From the NCBI GenBank assembly GCA_025363775.1, contig JANYLG010000066.1:1-52863 (forward strand): 52,863 bases of DNA. The letters are read 5' to 3'. Origin of the DNA: Acidobacteriota bacterium. GTDB lineage: Bacteria; Acidobacteriota; Vicinamibacteria; Vicinamibacterales; Fen-181. Within the stretch, counting starts at the first letter, position 1. Each line of letters starts with the position of its first letter. Below are positions 28,790 through 38,886 of the stretch, piece after piece. A program made the position numbers and the translations under genes. Under the pieces are notes generated by a model. It was not told the origin of the DNA. It saw nothing but the letters and a program-made list of their open reading frames with translations, and ran no database searches.

Positions 28790-30907
28790 TCAGTAGCGCG
28801 CGATCTCCTTGATGGCCTGCAGCACGTCCGCACTCTGCGGGAGGATGACTTCCTCGAGGTCGGGGCAGTAGGCCACCGGCGTATCGAGCGCAGCCACCCG
28901 ACGCACGGGCGCATCGAGGTGCTCGAACAGTTCCCCGGCAATCCGCGCGGCCAGTTCCGCGCCGAAGCCGCACGTCAACTGATCTTCGTGAGCGATGATC
29001 ACCCGGCTGATGCGCGTGACGAGCCTGGCGATTCCCTGCCAGTCGTACGGGATGATCGTCCGGAGGTCGAACACCGCCACACTGATCCCGTCCTTCTCGG
29101 CCTGCTGCGCGGCCAGCAGTGTTCTCTGGACGAGCGCGCCCCACGTGAGCACCACCACGTCGTCGCCGTCCTTCACCAGCGAGCCCTTGGCGAACGGGAT
29201 CATGAAGTCCGGGCCCTGGTACTCCCCCTTGTTGTACGTCTGGCGGTAGAGGTGCTTGTGTTCGAGGAACATCACCGGGTCGTCACACCGGATGGCGGTC
29301 CGCAGCAGCCCCGCCGCATCCACCCCGTTCGACGGGTACACGATCTGGATGCCAGGGCAATGCGCAAAGATGCTCTCGCCCGACTGGCTGTGATACGGAG
29401 CGCCGCCGCGCAGGTAGCCGCCGATGGGGACGCGGATGACCATCGGGCACGAGAAGTTGTTGCCGGACCGATAGCGGAGCATCGCCATCTCGTCGCGGAT
29501 CTGCATCATGGCCGGCCAGATGTAGTCGAAGAACTGGATCTCGACGACCGGCTTGATCCCGCGGACGGCCATGCCCACCGCCCGCCCGATGATGTTCGCC
29601 TCGGCGAGCGGCGAGTTGAACACTCGGGTGGCTCCGAACGTGCGCTGCAGGCCGTGCGTGACCTTGAACACTCCGCCCTTGCCGGGCACGGCCGACAGCG
29701 CGTCTTCACGGGTTGCGTCGGCAACGTCTTGGCCAAATATGACGATCGCCGGATTACGCGCCATCTCGTCGCGAAGCGTCCGGTTGATGGCGGCGACCAT
29801 CGTGTCCGGTTTGCCCGACGGCTGCGCGGGCGTGTCGAACGCCGCCGACGTCGGGTCCACATCCGGCGAGAAGACCCAGAGACGCGCAGTGTCTTTCGCC
29901 GGCTTGGCCGCGCGAAGCGCCAGATCCGCCGCCTCGTTGATCTCGCGGTCGGCGTCTGAGAGAACCTGCTGGAGGTCCACGTCTGTCGCGAGCCCGTCCT
30001 TCAGCAGCAGGCGCCGCAGGATGCCGATTGGATCGCGTGCGGCTTCTGCCTCGCGTTCCGCCGGCGTCTTGTACAACCGCTCATCGTCGGACAACGAGTG
30101 GGAATAGGGTCGAATGACGTGGGCGTGAACCAGCGATGGACCCCGACGCTCGCGCGCGTAGGAGACCGCCTGGTGGAGGACGCGGGAACTCTCCACGAAG
30201 TCGGTCCCGTCTACCGTCAGCACCTGCAGGCTCGGGAATGACGTCACAATCCGGGAGATGTCTCCGCCGGGTGTCTGGACTTCCTTCGGAGTCGAGATGG
30301 CGTAGCCATTGTCCTGCACGAGATAGACGACGGGGAGGCGCTTGCCGCAGGCCGTATTCAGCGATTCCCAGAACTCGCCTTCCGCGGTCGCTCCCTCTCC
30401 AAGCGACACGTAGACGACCTCGTCCGGCTCATGGCGCGACTCGCGGTCCGGGATGTCCACCAGCCGCTGGAACAGCCGTCCCGCCTCCGCACAGCCGACG
30501 GCCTGCAGGCACTGCGTGCCGGTGGGGCTGCCCTGCGAGACGATGTTCAGGCGCTTGTGTCCCCAGTGCGACGGCATCTGCCGCCCGCCTGACGCGGGAT
30601 CGTCCTTGGCGCCCACGGCCTCGAGCAGCATCTCGTAGGGAGTGACGCCCAACGCCAGGCACAGGGCGCGGTCACGGTAGTAGGGGAAGAACCAGTCGTA
30701 GCCTGGGCGGAGCGCCAGGGCGGCGGCCACGAGCACCGCCTCGTGCCCTGCGCCGCTGATCTGGAAGAAGATCTGGCTCTGGTTCTTCATCTGGATTTCC
30801 TTGTCGTCCAGTCTCCTCGACAGGATCATCCAGCGATAGGCCCCGAGCAGCGCTTCGCGCGTCAGCCGCGCGCCTTCCACACCGCTGACAGTCGTCGATG
30901 CATCCAT
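28790..30907 (-). CDS. Thiamine-dependent 2-oxoacid dehydrogenase E1, fused alpha and beta subunits
   Basis: 705 aa; alpha-type [39 protein letters not shown], then beta-type [60 protein letters not shown]. Confidence 0.93.
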   Translation of the reverse strand: MDASTTVSGVEGARLTREALLGAYRWMILSRRLDDKEIQMKNQSQIFFQISGAGHEAVLVAAALALRPGYDWFFPYYRDRALCLALGVTPYEMLLEAVGAKDDPASGGRQMPSHWGHKRLNIVSQGSPTGTQCLQAVGCAEAGRLFQRLVDIPDRESRHEPDEVVYVSLGEGATAEGEFWESLNTACGKRLPVVYLVQDNGYAISTPKEVQTPGGDISRIVTSFPSLQVLTVDGTDFVESSRVLHQAVSYARERRGPSLVHAHVIRPYSHSLSDDERLYKTPAEREAEAARDPIGILRRLLLKDGLATDVDLQQVLSDADREINEAADLALRAAKPAKDTARLWVFSPDVDPTSAAFDTPAQPSGKPDTMVAAINRTLRDEMARNPAIVIFGQDVADATREDALSAVPGKGGVFKVTHGLQRTFGATRVFNSPLAEANIIGRAVGMAVRGIKPVVEIQFFDYIWPAMMQIRDEMAMLRYRSGNNFSCPMVIRVPIGGYLRGGAPYHSQSGESIFAHCPGIQIVYPSNGVDAAGLLRTAIRCDDPVMFLEHKHLYRQTYNKGEYQGPDFMIPFAKGSLVKDGDDVVVLTWGALVQRTLLAAQQAEKDGISVAVFDLRTIIPYDWQGIARLVTRISRVIIAHEDQLTCGFGAELAARIAGELFEHLDAPVRRVAALDTPVAYCPDLEEVILPQSADVLQAIKEIARY

Positions 30908-30975
30908 GCGACGGTCCGTTACTGCCAGGAACTAAACCAGAAACGCTGTTGGCTGGCCCCGCGACGCGCGGGGCG

Positions 30976-31052
30976 TAGACGTCTTGAACGGCCGGACGGA
31001 AGTCGAGAAACCTTGACTCATTCGCAACGACTTTGGCCGTTCAAGACGTCTA
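30976..31052. repeat. 18-bp perfect inverted repeat
   Basis: TAGACGTCTTGAACGGCC (30976-30993) and GGCCGTTCAAGACGTCTA (31035-31052). An inner AAGTCG/CGACTT pair also fits. Preceded by CCCCGCG-ACG-CGCGGGG (30957-30973). Confidence 0.9.
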
Positions 31053-31799
31053 GTGCACGTGCCGGTCCCAGTCGTGGCGGCCGCCCGTGTGAACGTCGAA
31101 CTTACGGCGAAGGCGGTTCATCCTCCACCTGACGTAGCGGTACTTGACCTCCGCCAGCGGACGAGTCCGCCACACTTTCAGGTAGAGGTATCCGAACACC
31201 AGGCCGCCGAGGTGCGCGCTGTTCGCCACGCCGCCCTGGTTTCCCCCCGTCGAGGAGATGAACGCAATCGCGCCCATGATCAGGACGAAGTACTTCGCCG
31301 GAATGGGAAACAGCGCCCACATGTAAATCGGGCGGTCCGGGAAGTAGAGCGCGTAGGCGAGCAGCAGACCATAGATGGCGCCCGATGCACCCACGGTGAC
31401 CGAGTCCCGCATCGCGCCGCCGAACTCACCCGGAAACAGCGAGAGCAGCATCGTCGTGGCTGCCGCGCCGATCCCGGTGATGAAGTAGTACTTCAGGAAG
31501 AACGTCCGGCCCCACAACCGCTCCAGCTCAACGCCGAACATCCACAGCGCGAGCATGTTGAACAGGATGTGGAAGACGCCCGCGTGCAGGAACATGTAGG
31601 TGACGGGCTGCCAGACGAACCACTGCGACAACACCGCCTTCGGCTGCAGGCCCAGATAGTCCACGATGCCCGGCACCAGCTTCGACACCAGGAACATCGC
31701 GACGTTGGTCCAGATCAGCAGCTTGATGACCGGCGTGATTGGGCCGGGACCGAACTGGTACGCCAGCGTGCGCGGCGAAGAAGATGGATAGCGGGGCAT
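31050..31799 (-). CDS. Rhomboid-family intramembrane serine protease
   Basis: 249 aa; multiple TM segments with TVGASGAIYGLLLAYALYFP (GASG motif) and ANSAHLGGLVFGYLY (catalytic His helix). Confidence 0.93.
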   Translation of the reverse strand: MPRYPSSSPRTLAYQFGPGPITPVIKLLIWTNVAMFLVSKLVPGIVDYLGLQPKAVLSQWFVWQPVTYMFLHAGVFHILFNMLALWMFGVELERLWGRTFFLKYYFITGIGAAATTMLLSLFPGEFGGAMRDSVTVGASGAIYGLLLAYALYFPDRPIYMWALFPIPAKYFVLIMGAIAFISSTGGNQGGVANSAHLGGLVFGYLYLKVWRTRPLAEVKYRYVRWRMNRLRRKFDVHTGGRHDWDRHVH

Positions 31800-31945
31800 G
31801 GACCCTTTCTCAGAATCGTACCACAGTCCTGACGCTGCTCATCGGGCAGGCACTTCCACACCAGCGACGACCGGGATCGCGCGGGTGCGCGGCGAAACGA
31901 CCACCGTTTCTTCGTCCCGACGCCGACGACGTTGGGCACGAGGGA

Positions 31946-33652
31946 CTACCGCGTGGCCTTCAACGGGAAGACACGCGCGGTGACGGCGCGAAGCGCTTCG
32001 TCGAACTCGGCAATCCGCAGCACGCGGGCGGCCAGCGCCAGGGCGCCCATCCCGAGACCGATGCCTGCGCCGACGCGGAACAGTTTGACCAGGAGCGAAC
32101 CGCCTGGCACGACTCCCTCCAGCCAGCGCTCGCCACCCCACGCCACCGCCGCCATGAAGATCGAGGCGACCAGCACCTTCCCGAACGCCAGGCTGACACG
32201 CCGCCCATCGATTCCGCCAAGTTTTCGCCGCAGCAGCCACATGAGCATCGAGGCGTTGAACAGCGCGGACGCCGATGTGCCAAGGGCCAGCCCGCGGAAC
32301 CCGAGCGCGCGGACGAGCATCAGGTTGACAGTGATGTTGAACACCACCGACACGGCACCGACGATGACCGGCGTCCGGCTGTCGCGGAGGGAGTAGAACG
32401 TGGGCACTGCCAGCTTCACCGCCGAGTAGCCTATCAGCCCTGGCGCGTAGCACATGAGCGCCGCCGAGGTGGCCGCGGTCGCCTCGGGCGTGAACGAGCC
32501 GTGCTCGAACAGCAGCGCCACGATCGGCGTGGCCAGGGCTACCAGACCGAGTGTCGCGGGCACGTTCAGCATCAGCATCATCCGAAGGGCGCTGGAGTGG
32601 GTGGCCCGCATCCCCTCGCGGTCGTCTTTCGCCGCGTCCCGCGAGAGCGACGGGATCGCGGCCGTAGCGATCGAGAGGCCGAACAGCCCAATCGGCAGGT
32701 ACATCACCCGGAACGCGTAGTTCAAGTAGGAAACCGCCCCTTCTCCCTGGCTCGTGGCGAGCATCGTGTTGATGAGCACGTTGAGCTGGACCGCCGCCAG
32801 TCCCATGGTGCCTGGCCCCATCAGCGTCAGGACTTCTCGCAAGCCGGGGTCGCGGAAATCGACCGCTGGCCGATACCGGAATCCCTCGCGCCTGAGGAAC
32901 GGCCACTGCACGAGTACCTGTCCGACGCCACCGACCAGGGTGCCGATCGCCACGGCGAAGATAGGACGAATCCCATGGCTCCGGAACACGGGGATCAGCA
33001 GGGCCATCGTCGCCAGCGTGCCGACGTTGAACATCGCGGGCGACAGTGCGGGGACGAAGAATCTCCCCAGGGAGTTCAACATGCCCATGAAACACACGGC
33101 GACCGCGATCAGGGTCAGGAACGGGAACATCGTCCGGGCGAGCGATCCGGCCAGTTCCAGCTTGCCTGGCACCGCGGAGTAATCTTCGGCGGCGAAGGTC
33201 ACCAGCGGCCAGGTGAACACCATGCCGAGAACGACGAGGACCGCGGTGACGAGCAGCAGCGCCGTGATGACCAGGTTGCCGAGGCGCCAGGCCGCGGCTT
33301 TTCCGTCCAGCGTGAGGAGCCGCGTGAATGTCGGCACGAAGGCGGAACTCATGGCGCCCTCGGCGAACAGGTCGCGAAGGAGGTTCGGAATCCGGAATGC
33401 CACCGTGTAGGCGTCCATGTCGTGGCTGGCGGCGAACACGTGAGCCATGGCGATGTCGCGCGCCAACCCGAGAATCCGACTGGACATCGTCGCCAGCCCG
33501 ATCAGGCCGGCCGAACGCGCCAGTCGGACGGCGCCGGCGGGTCGAACCGGGGCGTTGGACGGCCCGTCGCCGGTGACGGCAAGAGGGTCGCGGTTGGTCG
33601 TGGCCAGAGGAGTGGGCGCGGGTGGAGACCCGGCCTCGCGGGACGCTTCCAT
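31946..33652 (-). CDS. murJ: Lipid II flippase MurJ
   Basis: SRILGLARDIAMAHVFAASHDMDAYTVAFRIPNLLRDLFAEGAMSSAFVPTFTR; start chosen at MEASREAG. Confidence 0.95.
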   Translation of the reverse strand: MEASREAGSPPAPTPLATTNRDPLAVTGDGPSNAPVRPAGAVRLARSAGLIGLATMSSRILGLARDIAMAHVFAASHDMDAYTVAFRIPNLLRDLFAEGAMSSAFVPTFTRLLTLDGKAAAWRLGNLVITALLLVTAVLVVLGMVFTWPLVTFAAEDYSAVPGKLELAGSLARTMFPFLTLIAVAVCFMGMLNSLGRFFVPALSPAMFNVGTLATMALLIPVFRSHGIRPIFAVAIGTLVGGVGQVLVQWPFLRREGFRYRPAVDFRDPGLREVLTLMGPGTMGLAAVQLNVLINTMLATSQGEGAVSYLNYAFRVMYLPIGLFGLSIATAAIPSLSRDAAKDDREGMRATHSSALRMMLMLNVPATLGLVALATPIVALLFEHGSFTPEATAATSAALMCYAPGLIGYSAVKLAVPTFYSLRDSRTPVIVGAVSVVFNITVNLMLVRALGFRGLALGTSASALFNASMLMWLLRRKLGGIDGRRVSLAFGKVLVASIFMAAVAWGGERWLEGVVPGGSLLVKLFRVGAGIGLGMGALALAARVLRIAEFDEALRAVTARVFPLKATR

Positions 33653-33837
33653 CTGCTGCTCAGGGTAACACAGCGAACCGCGAAGAACGGACACCGCTGA
33701 ACGCGGTGAACGCGTCGGCGACGGGCTGGAAGAAGGAGGGGGGCCCCTCGGCTCAGAAGGGGCCCCTTGGAGGATAGAAGAGAGGCTTTTGGCTCTACTC
33801 ACTCTGTTAGACGCAGGAGTCGACAAAAAGTTCGCTG

Positions 33838-34287
33838 CTAGTCGGCGAGCCGTTTCCGAACCAGTTCGTTGATGGCCTTGCCGTCCACCTGGGCCCCCGC
33901 AAGCCGCGCCATGACCCCTTTCATCACCTTCCCCATATCCCTGGCCGTGGTGGCGCCGGTTTCGGCGATGACCTCGGACACGATGCGGTCGAGGTCGTCG
34001 ATGGCGACCGCCGGCGGGAGGTACGTCCCGAGGACGGCCAGTTCCGCCATCTCCTTGTCCACGAGGTCCTGCCGTCCCCCTTTGCCGAACTGCTCGATCG
34101 ACTCCCTGTGCTGCTTGACCAGCATCGCCACCACCTGGAGTTCCTCGGCCTCGGTCAACGACCTGCGGCGTTCGACTTCGCGGTTCATCAAGGCGGCCTT
34201 GAGCATGCGGAGCGGGGAGAGGCGAGCCTGGTCCCGTGCCTTCATGGCTTCGGCCAACGTCTTGGTGAGTTGTTCGATCAAGGGCAT
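33838..34287 (-). CDS. GatB/YqeY domain-containing protein
   Basis: 149 aa; LIEQLTKTLAEAMKARDQARLSPLRMLKAALMNREVE...DMGKVMKGVMARLAGAQVDGKAINELVRKRL. The longer ORF-track start is unnecessary. Confidence 0.93.
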   Translation of the reverse strand: MPLIEQLTKTLAEAMKARDQARLSPLRMLKAALMNREVERRRSLTEAEELQVVAMLVKQHRESIEQFGKGGRQDLVDKEMAELAVLGTYLPPAVAIDDLDRIVSEVIAETGATTARDMGKVMKGVMARLAGAQVDGKAINELVRKRLAD

Positions 34288-34294
34288 GCGATCC

Positions 34295-36121
34295 TCATTG
34301 GGGCGTGATCGCGCTCGTCCGATTGGGCGGGACACGCCGCACCTCGCCCTGAGCGAAATAGTAGAACCGTGCGTGCTGAAAGTCCACACCGGGAGCCAGT
34401 TCGAGCACGACTTCCTGCGCGTCGCCGTCCGGCCGGGATGTGACCGTGCCCAGCGGAGTTTCGAATCGAGCGTGACGTTGCGAGCGCTGCTCGATGGTGA
34501 ACGTACGAAGGTCGCGCGAGAGAACGAAATTCCCGCGGTAGCGGGGCGCGCGAACCACCAGCGTCCGGGGCGACACCCAGTGCACCTCAATCGGCTGATC
34601 GGACCTGACCATGCGGGCGACCGCCTGGTAGCTTCCCGGCTCGCACCCGCCGTCCTGCGAAAACGTCTGGTGGTAGAAGTGGCTGTAGACGCCGCGAATG
34701 CCGACAGGGGCCACGAGGAACACGACATCGCCCTCGTTGCACGCCGGGAGGTCGGCATTCACGAGGGTCGCGCCGCGCGAGAGCATGCCGGTCGCCCACT
34801 CCCAGTCCGAGCCCTTTACCTGGACCTGCCAGGCTGAGACCGCCAGAACCAGGCCGATGATCGCGGCAGCGACCTGGCGCCAGCGCCCGATGCTGTCGAA
34901 CACGAGTTTGGCTGCGCCCAGTGAAATCCCCACGGAGCCGAGGTACAAGTAGCGCTGGCCCTCGGTCAGACTCGAAACGGGCAGCAACGCGCCGGCCGTG
35001 GCGACCAGGACGAAGAGCCAGGTGCCGTCCGCGACGAGGCGCCGACGCGAGAAGAAGATCAGTCCGGCTGCCGTCAACGCCACGGCCAGCCCGCCGACCC
35101 AATAAACGGGGGTCGCCGGATCGAGGAAGAAGGGCGGCGGCGAGGGCGCCACGACCGGAGAGAAGAGATAGAAGCTGGCAAATCCAGCAAACGACAACTT
35201 CTCGCGGAGCGGCGCACCGGCACCTGGAATGAGACACACCAGGATGGCTCCCACGAGAAAGAGGACGGCGAGGAAGAAGGCGGGGGCTCGTCTGATCCGC
35301 CCGGCCGCGGCCAGCGGTCGCTTCCACCCCAGCAGGGAGAGCGCCATCAAGGTCCCGACGCCAGCCATCAGCATGACCGCCTTCGGCAACCGGCTCGCAC
35401 CGCCCGTCGGGTCGAGGCCGCCCACCGCCGATCGAAGCACCGAGTACCCGGCAATGACCGCCAACATGAGAGCAAGCACGGTGACCACTCGCATCGGCCG
35501 CCCGCGCCGTACGAACACTTCATACGCCCCGACCATGATTGGGGCGGCCAGCGCAGCCTCCTTCGACAGCAGCGCAAGGGCAAAGGTGACGAGGGAGGCG
35601 GCGATCCAGACCGGGCGATCGCACGTCGCCAGCAGCAGCGTCGCCAGGACGAACAGCGTGGAGAGGAGATCGAAACGTGCCGAAATCCAGTACACCGCTT
35701 CCTGGTTCGAGGTGTGAGCGACGAAGAGGGCGGCCGCCAGCGCGGCTGCCCACGGCATCATCAGGCGGCGCGCGAGTGCGAACACGAGCATCCCGTTGAC
35801 CGCGTGCAGCAGGACGTTCGTCAGGTGGAACCCGCCCGGGCGCAGGCTCCACAGCGCGGCATCGGAGGCGAAGGACAGAAAACCGATCGGACGGTAGAAA
35901 CTGAAGAAATCGAGTGCCGTGAAGAATGCGCCCGGCCGCACGATCCCACCCAGGCGCTTCAAGTGGTAGAGGACGAGCGCGTCGTCTCCCGCGAAGCCGA
36001 GGAGCGGGGCGCGCCAGTAGAGGCAGAGCGCCAGGAGCACCACCAGCGCCGCCCACCAGGCCTGCGACCGGCTCGATCCCGAGCGCGAGTGCGACGCGAC
36101 CGATCCGGGCTCAGTGTTCAT
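34295..36121 (-). CDS. Multi-pass membrane protein, GT-C/PMT-like
   Basis: 608 aa; GFAGDDALVLYHL, FYRPIGFLSFASDAALWSLRPGGFHLTNVLLHAVNGMLVF and a soluble C-terminal segment. Confidence 0.65.
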   Translation of the reverse strand: MNTEPGSVASHSRSGSSRSQAWWAALVVLLALCLYWRAPLLGFAGDDALVLYHLKRLGGIVRPGAFFTALDFFSFYRPIGFLSFASDAALWSLRPGGFHLTNVLLHAVNGMLVFALARRLMMPWAAALAAALFVAHTSNQEAVYWISARFDLLSTLFVLATLLLATCDRPVWIAASLVTFALALLSKEAALAAPIMVGAYEVFVRRGRPMRVVTVLALMLAVIAGYSVLRSAVGGLDPTGGASRLPKAVMLMAGVGTLMALSLLGWKRPLAAAGRIRRAPAFFLAVLFLVGAILVCLIPGAGAPLREKLSFAGFASFYLFSPVVAPSPPPFFLDPATPVYWVGGLAVALTAAGLIFFSRRRLVADGTWLFVLVATAGALLPVSSLTEGQRYLYLGSVGISLGAAKLVFDSIGRWRQVAAAIIGLVLAVSAWQVQVKGSDWEWATGMLSRGATLVNADLPACNEGDVVFLVAPVGIRGVYSHFYHQTFSQDGGCEPGSYQAVARMVRSDQPIEVHWVSPRTLVVRAPRYRGNFVLSRDLRTFTIEQRSQRHARFETPLGTVTSRPDGDAQEVVLELAPGVDFQHARFYYFAQGEVRRVPPNRTSAITPQ

Positions 36122-37664
36122 TCGGCACCTTCGGCAAGTAGATCCAGACGTCCTCGGCCGGATGACTGTCGAAGCGGTAGTTCGCGAGGATCCGGGTAGT
36201 CATCGGCCAACCGAAGTGCAGGTGTTCGTAGTATCCGCGACCGCGCACGGACGTGGGATCGACCTGTAAGATCACGCTCGAGAAGAATCGGGCCTCGACC
36301 TTCGACTCGAAATCGCGCGCGATGTCAGGCCGCGAGATCATCACGACACGGAGGGCGAATGGATCCAGCATGAACGGCAGTTGATCGGCCAGGACCGGCC
36401 AGAGCGCGGATTCCGACAGGACTGGCGAACGGGCGTGCGCCACGAGATCGACCACTTGCTGGCGAACGGCCAGGCTGGTGCGGCTGGACCGCGTCTGCCA
36501 CAACTGCGACACGCGCACGAAATCCTGCGCCGACATCCAGATGACGACCGCCGCGAGGGCGATCGAGACAATCCGTCTCAACTCGCGCCGGGCGCACGCG
36601 GTCCAGGCGAGCACTACGAACGAGATGCCCAGCCACTCCACCATCTGGTTGGACGGAACCGTTCCCGGCGACGACAGGGTCAACGCGGTCGAGGCGCTGA
36701 CGCCGGCGAACAACACCACGGGCAGCCACAAAGAGGTGCCCCCGGCAGCTGGATGCGCCATGGATGTCGGCTCGCGCATTCGGTTGCGCCACCTGAGCGC
36801 CACGGCGCCAGCCAGCGCGAGGCAGGTCAGCCCGAGCAGCGCCGTCAGCAGGTGCGAGTAACGGGCGAGCACGATGAAATCGCCAGCCAACAGGCGGAGA
36901 AAGGTCTGGCCTTCGCTCGTGCCCGCGAACATGCACGCGCGCCAGGAGGGGATGGCGCGCCCTGCGCTGGCCGCCTCGACCACGCCGAGGAACCCCATCG
37001 CGCCCAGAGCCATCCCGGCCGAGAAGCGGATGGCTGCTCTCACTTGCCCGGAGAGCACGAGCGCGACCGCCACGCACCCCGGCACCGCGAGGCTCGTGAC
37101 CTTGGCCGACAGCGCGAGTGTGAACCATGCGACCGCCGTCCACACTCGAGGCCTGGCGCCAGACGGCGTACGCCATAGCGGAATGGCGGCGGATAGCCCC
37201 CACAAGTTCAGCCCGGCCGCGAGCACGTCGGCGCGCACCTCGAAGAGCGTTTGCTGGATGAAGTAGGGTGCGAGCGCGCCCGCCGCGGCCAGCCAGACAA
37301 GGCGCCGAGGTGCGCCCATGGCCGAGACGACGCGCGCCAGGCCGGTCGCCAGCACGGCGGCGGCAATGGCGCTGGCCGTCGCCCCGGCGGCAAGCGGCGG
37401 AACGCCGACGCGGAGGAGGCCGCCGATGACCGTGAAGAACAGCGGGAAATAGCGGGTGCCGCCGTAGCCCATCGGCCCTGAGATCTCGCGGTAGAAGACA
37501 CCCGCCGACAGGTCGCTTCCGAGCGCCAGCCAGATGCCGCTGACATGGCTCAGGTACGCGCCCGACAGGGCCTGCCACGCGTGCAACGTGAAGGCGAGGC
37601 ACGCCAGCGCCGCTGCGGCTGCCGCCAGCGGCACGGGCACCCATCGCGAAAGTGTCGTCTCACC
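36111..37664 (-). CDS. Multi-pass membrane protein, GT-C-like
   Basis: About 517 aa from MGETTLSRW; many TM segments; in the glycan operon. Confidence 0.55.
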   Translation of the reverse strand, partial: GETTLSRWVPVPLAAAAAALACLAFTLHAWQALSGAYLSHVSGIWLALGSDLSAGVFYREISGPMGYGGTRYFPLFFTVIGGLLRVGVPPLAAGATASAIAAAVLATGLARVVSAMGAPRRLVWLAAAGALAPYFIQQTLFEVRADVLAAGLNLWGLSAAIPLWRTPSGARPRVWTAVAWFTLALSAKVTSLAVPGCVAVALVLSGQVRAAIRFSAGMALGAMGFLGVVEAASAGRAIPSWRACMFAGTSEGQTFLRLLAGDFIVLARYSHLLTALLGLTCLALAGAVALRWRNRMREPTSMAHPAAGGTSLWLPVVLFAGVSASTALTLSSPGTVPSNQMVEWLGISFVVLAWTACARRELRRIVSIALAAVVIWMSAQDFVRVSQLWQTRSSRTSLAVRQQVVDLVAHARSPVLSESALWPVLADQLPFMLDPFALRVVMISRPDIARDFESKVEARFFSSVILQVDPTSVRGRGYYEHLHFGWPMTTRILANYRFDSHPAEDVWIYLPKVPNEH

Positions 37665-37709
37665 CATGCTTCGATACGGCGCGGGCCTTCCGGCCTGCAA
37701 GCGCGTTTC

Positions 37710-38879
37710 CTATATGGCGCGGGCCTTCAGGTCTGTGACCGCCCGATAAATTCGGTAGTAATTTGCCGCCACGGCTTTCGGCCTGAACTCGCGTTCCAGC
37801 ATGTCGCTGGTGGCGCCACGCGTACGTCGCGGCTTTGTGAGCGCGGCGATCACCGCATCCGCCAGGGCACCTGGGCTCTCGCGAGGCACCACATCGACGT
37901 CGTCTCCGAACAGCCCGTGAAGTTCGACACCACCGGGATTGTCGCTGGAAATGACCGGTGTGCCGCAGGCCAGCGCCTCGAGCGCCACGGTCGGGCACGC
38001 CTCGAGCAGCGACGGCAGCACGAACAGATCGGCGGCACGGTTGTACACCGCCACGGTCGCGTTGTCCACGAGGCCGGCGAATCGAACGTGCCGCTCGACG
38101 CCAAGGCGGCGGGCCGTCGCCGCCAACTCCTCGGTCAGCGTTCCCGTTCCGCACACCACCAGCGTCGTGTCGGGATGCGCCGCGACGATCGCCGGCATGG
38201 CCTCGATCAGGAACCGTTGTCCCGCCAGTGGGTGAAGCCGTTTGACGTTCAGCAGCAGGTGGCGGGCCGTGATCCCCAGCTGCGCCCTTGCCGCCCGCTG
38301 ACTGTCGCGATCCGCAGCCAGGAATTCGTTGGCGATCGGAGGATAGACGACGTGAAGGCCGGGACGATCGAGGCCGAGTTCGACCGCAAAGTCGAGGAGG
38401 CCGCGGCTGTAGAACGTGACGGCGGACGCCGACCGATAGGCGGCCGTGAAGAGGTCGGGGCCGAATCGCCGGGGCCGGTAGTGCCAGATTTCGGTGCCGT
38501 AGAGCGTCAGCACAACCGGTTTTCCAGCGCGAACGGCGAGCTTCGCGCAGTACTCGGCGAGCAGCCCGTTGCTGTGTACGTGTACCAGGTCGGCGCTGGC
38601 AATGAGCGGGGCCGCGATCCTGCCGATTCGCCAGGCGGCCGCGGCGCTGCCGATCTTCAGTGCGCGCACCACCCTGTTTTCCGCCCGGTAGGACGGCACG
38701 AACGTGACGGGCCCAGGCAGGGCGGGCGCAGCCGCGCGGATGGGCGCCAGGCGCGGCGGATGCGCAATGAAGACCGGATCGTCGCCGGCCTCGCGCGCAA
38801 AGCACCCCAGGTGGAACGGCAGCAGGGCGTTGGCCGCCTGGTCGGGTGGCAGGTGCGGTGTGACGTGACAGATACGCAC
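37710..38879 (-). CDS. Glycosyltransferase family 4-like protein
   Basis: 389 aa; MRICHVTPHLPPDQAANALLPFHLG...LFVLPSLLEACPTVALEALACGTPVISSDNPGGVEL. Confidence 0.9.
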   Translation of the reverse strand: MRICHVTPHLPPDQAANALLPFHLGCFAREAGDDPVFIAHPPRLAPIRAAAPALPGPVTFVPSYRAENRVVRALKIGSAAAAWRIGRIAAPLIASADLVHVHSNGLLAEYCAKLAVRAGKPVVLTLYGTEIWHYRPRRFGPDLFTAAYRSASAVTFYSRGLLDFAVELGLDRPGLHVVYPPIANEFLAADRDSQRAARAQLGITARHLLLNVKRLHPLAGQRFLIEAMPAIVAAHPDTTLVVCGTGTLTEELAATARRLGVERHVRFAGLVDNATVAVYNRAADLFVLPSLLEACPTVALEALACGTPVISSDNPGGVELHGLFGDDVDVVPRESPGALADAVIAALTKPRRTRGATSDMLEREFRPKAVAANYYRIYRAVTDLKARAI

Positions 38880-38886
38880 GAAGGCC

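Noticed and set aside
31739-33700. 653-aa plus-strand ORF
   Set aside because: Antisense to murJ; composition indicates a shadow frame.
33740-33766. GGGGCCCCT...AGGGGCCCC hairpin between yqeY and murJ as a terminator
   Set aside because: Strong stem, but no T-tract on either strand and the flanking genes look co-transcribed. Function not supportable.
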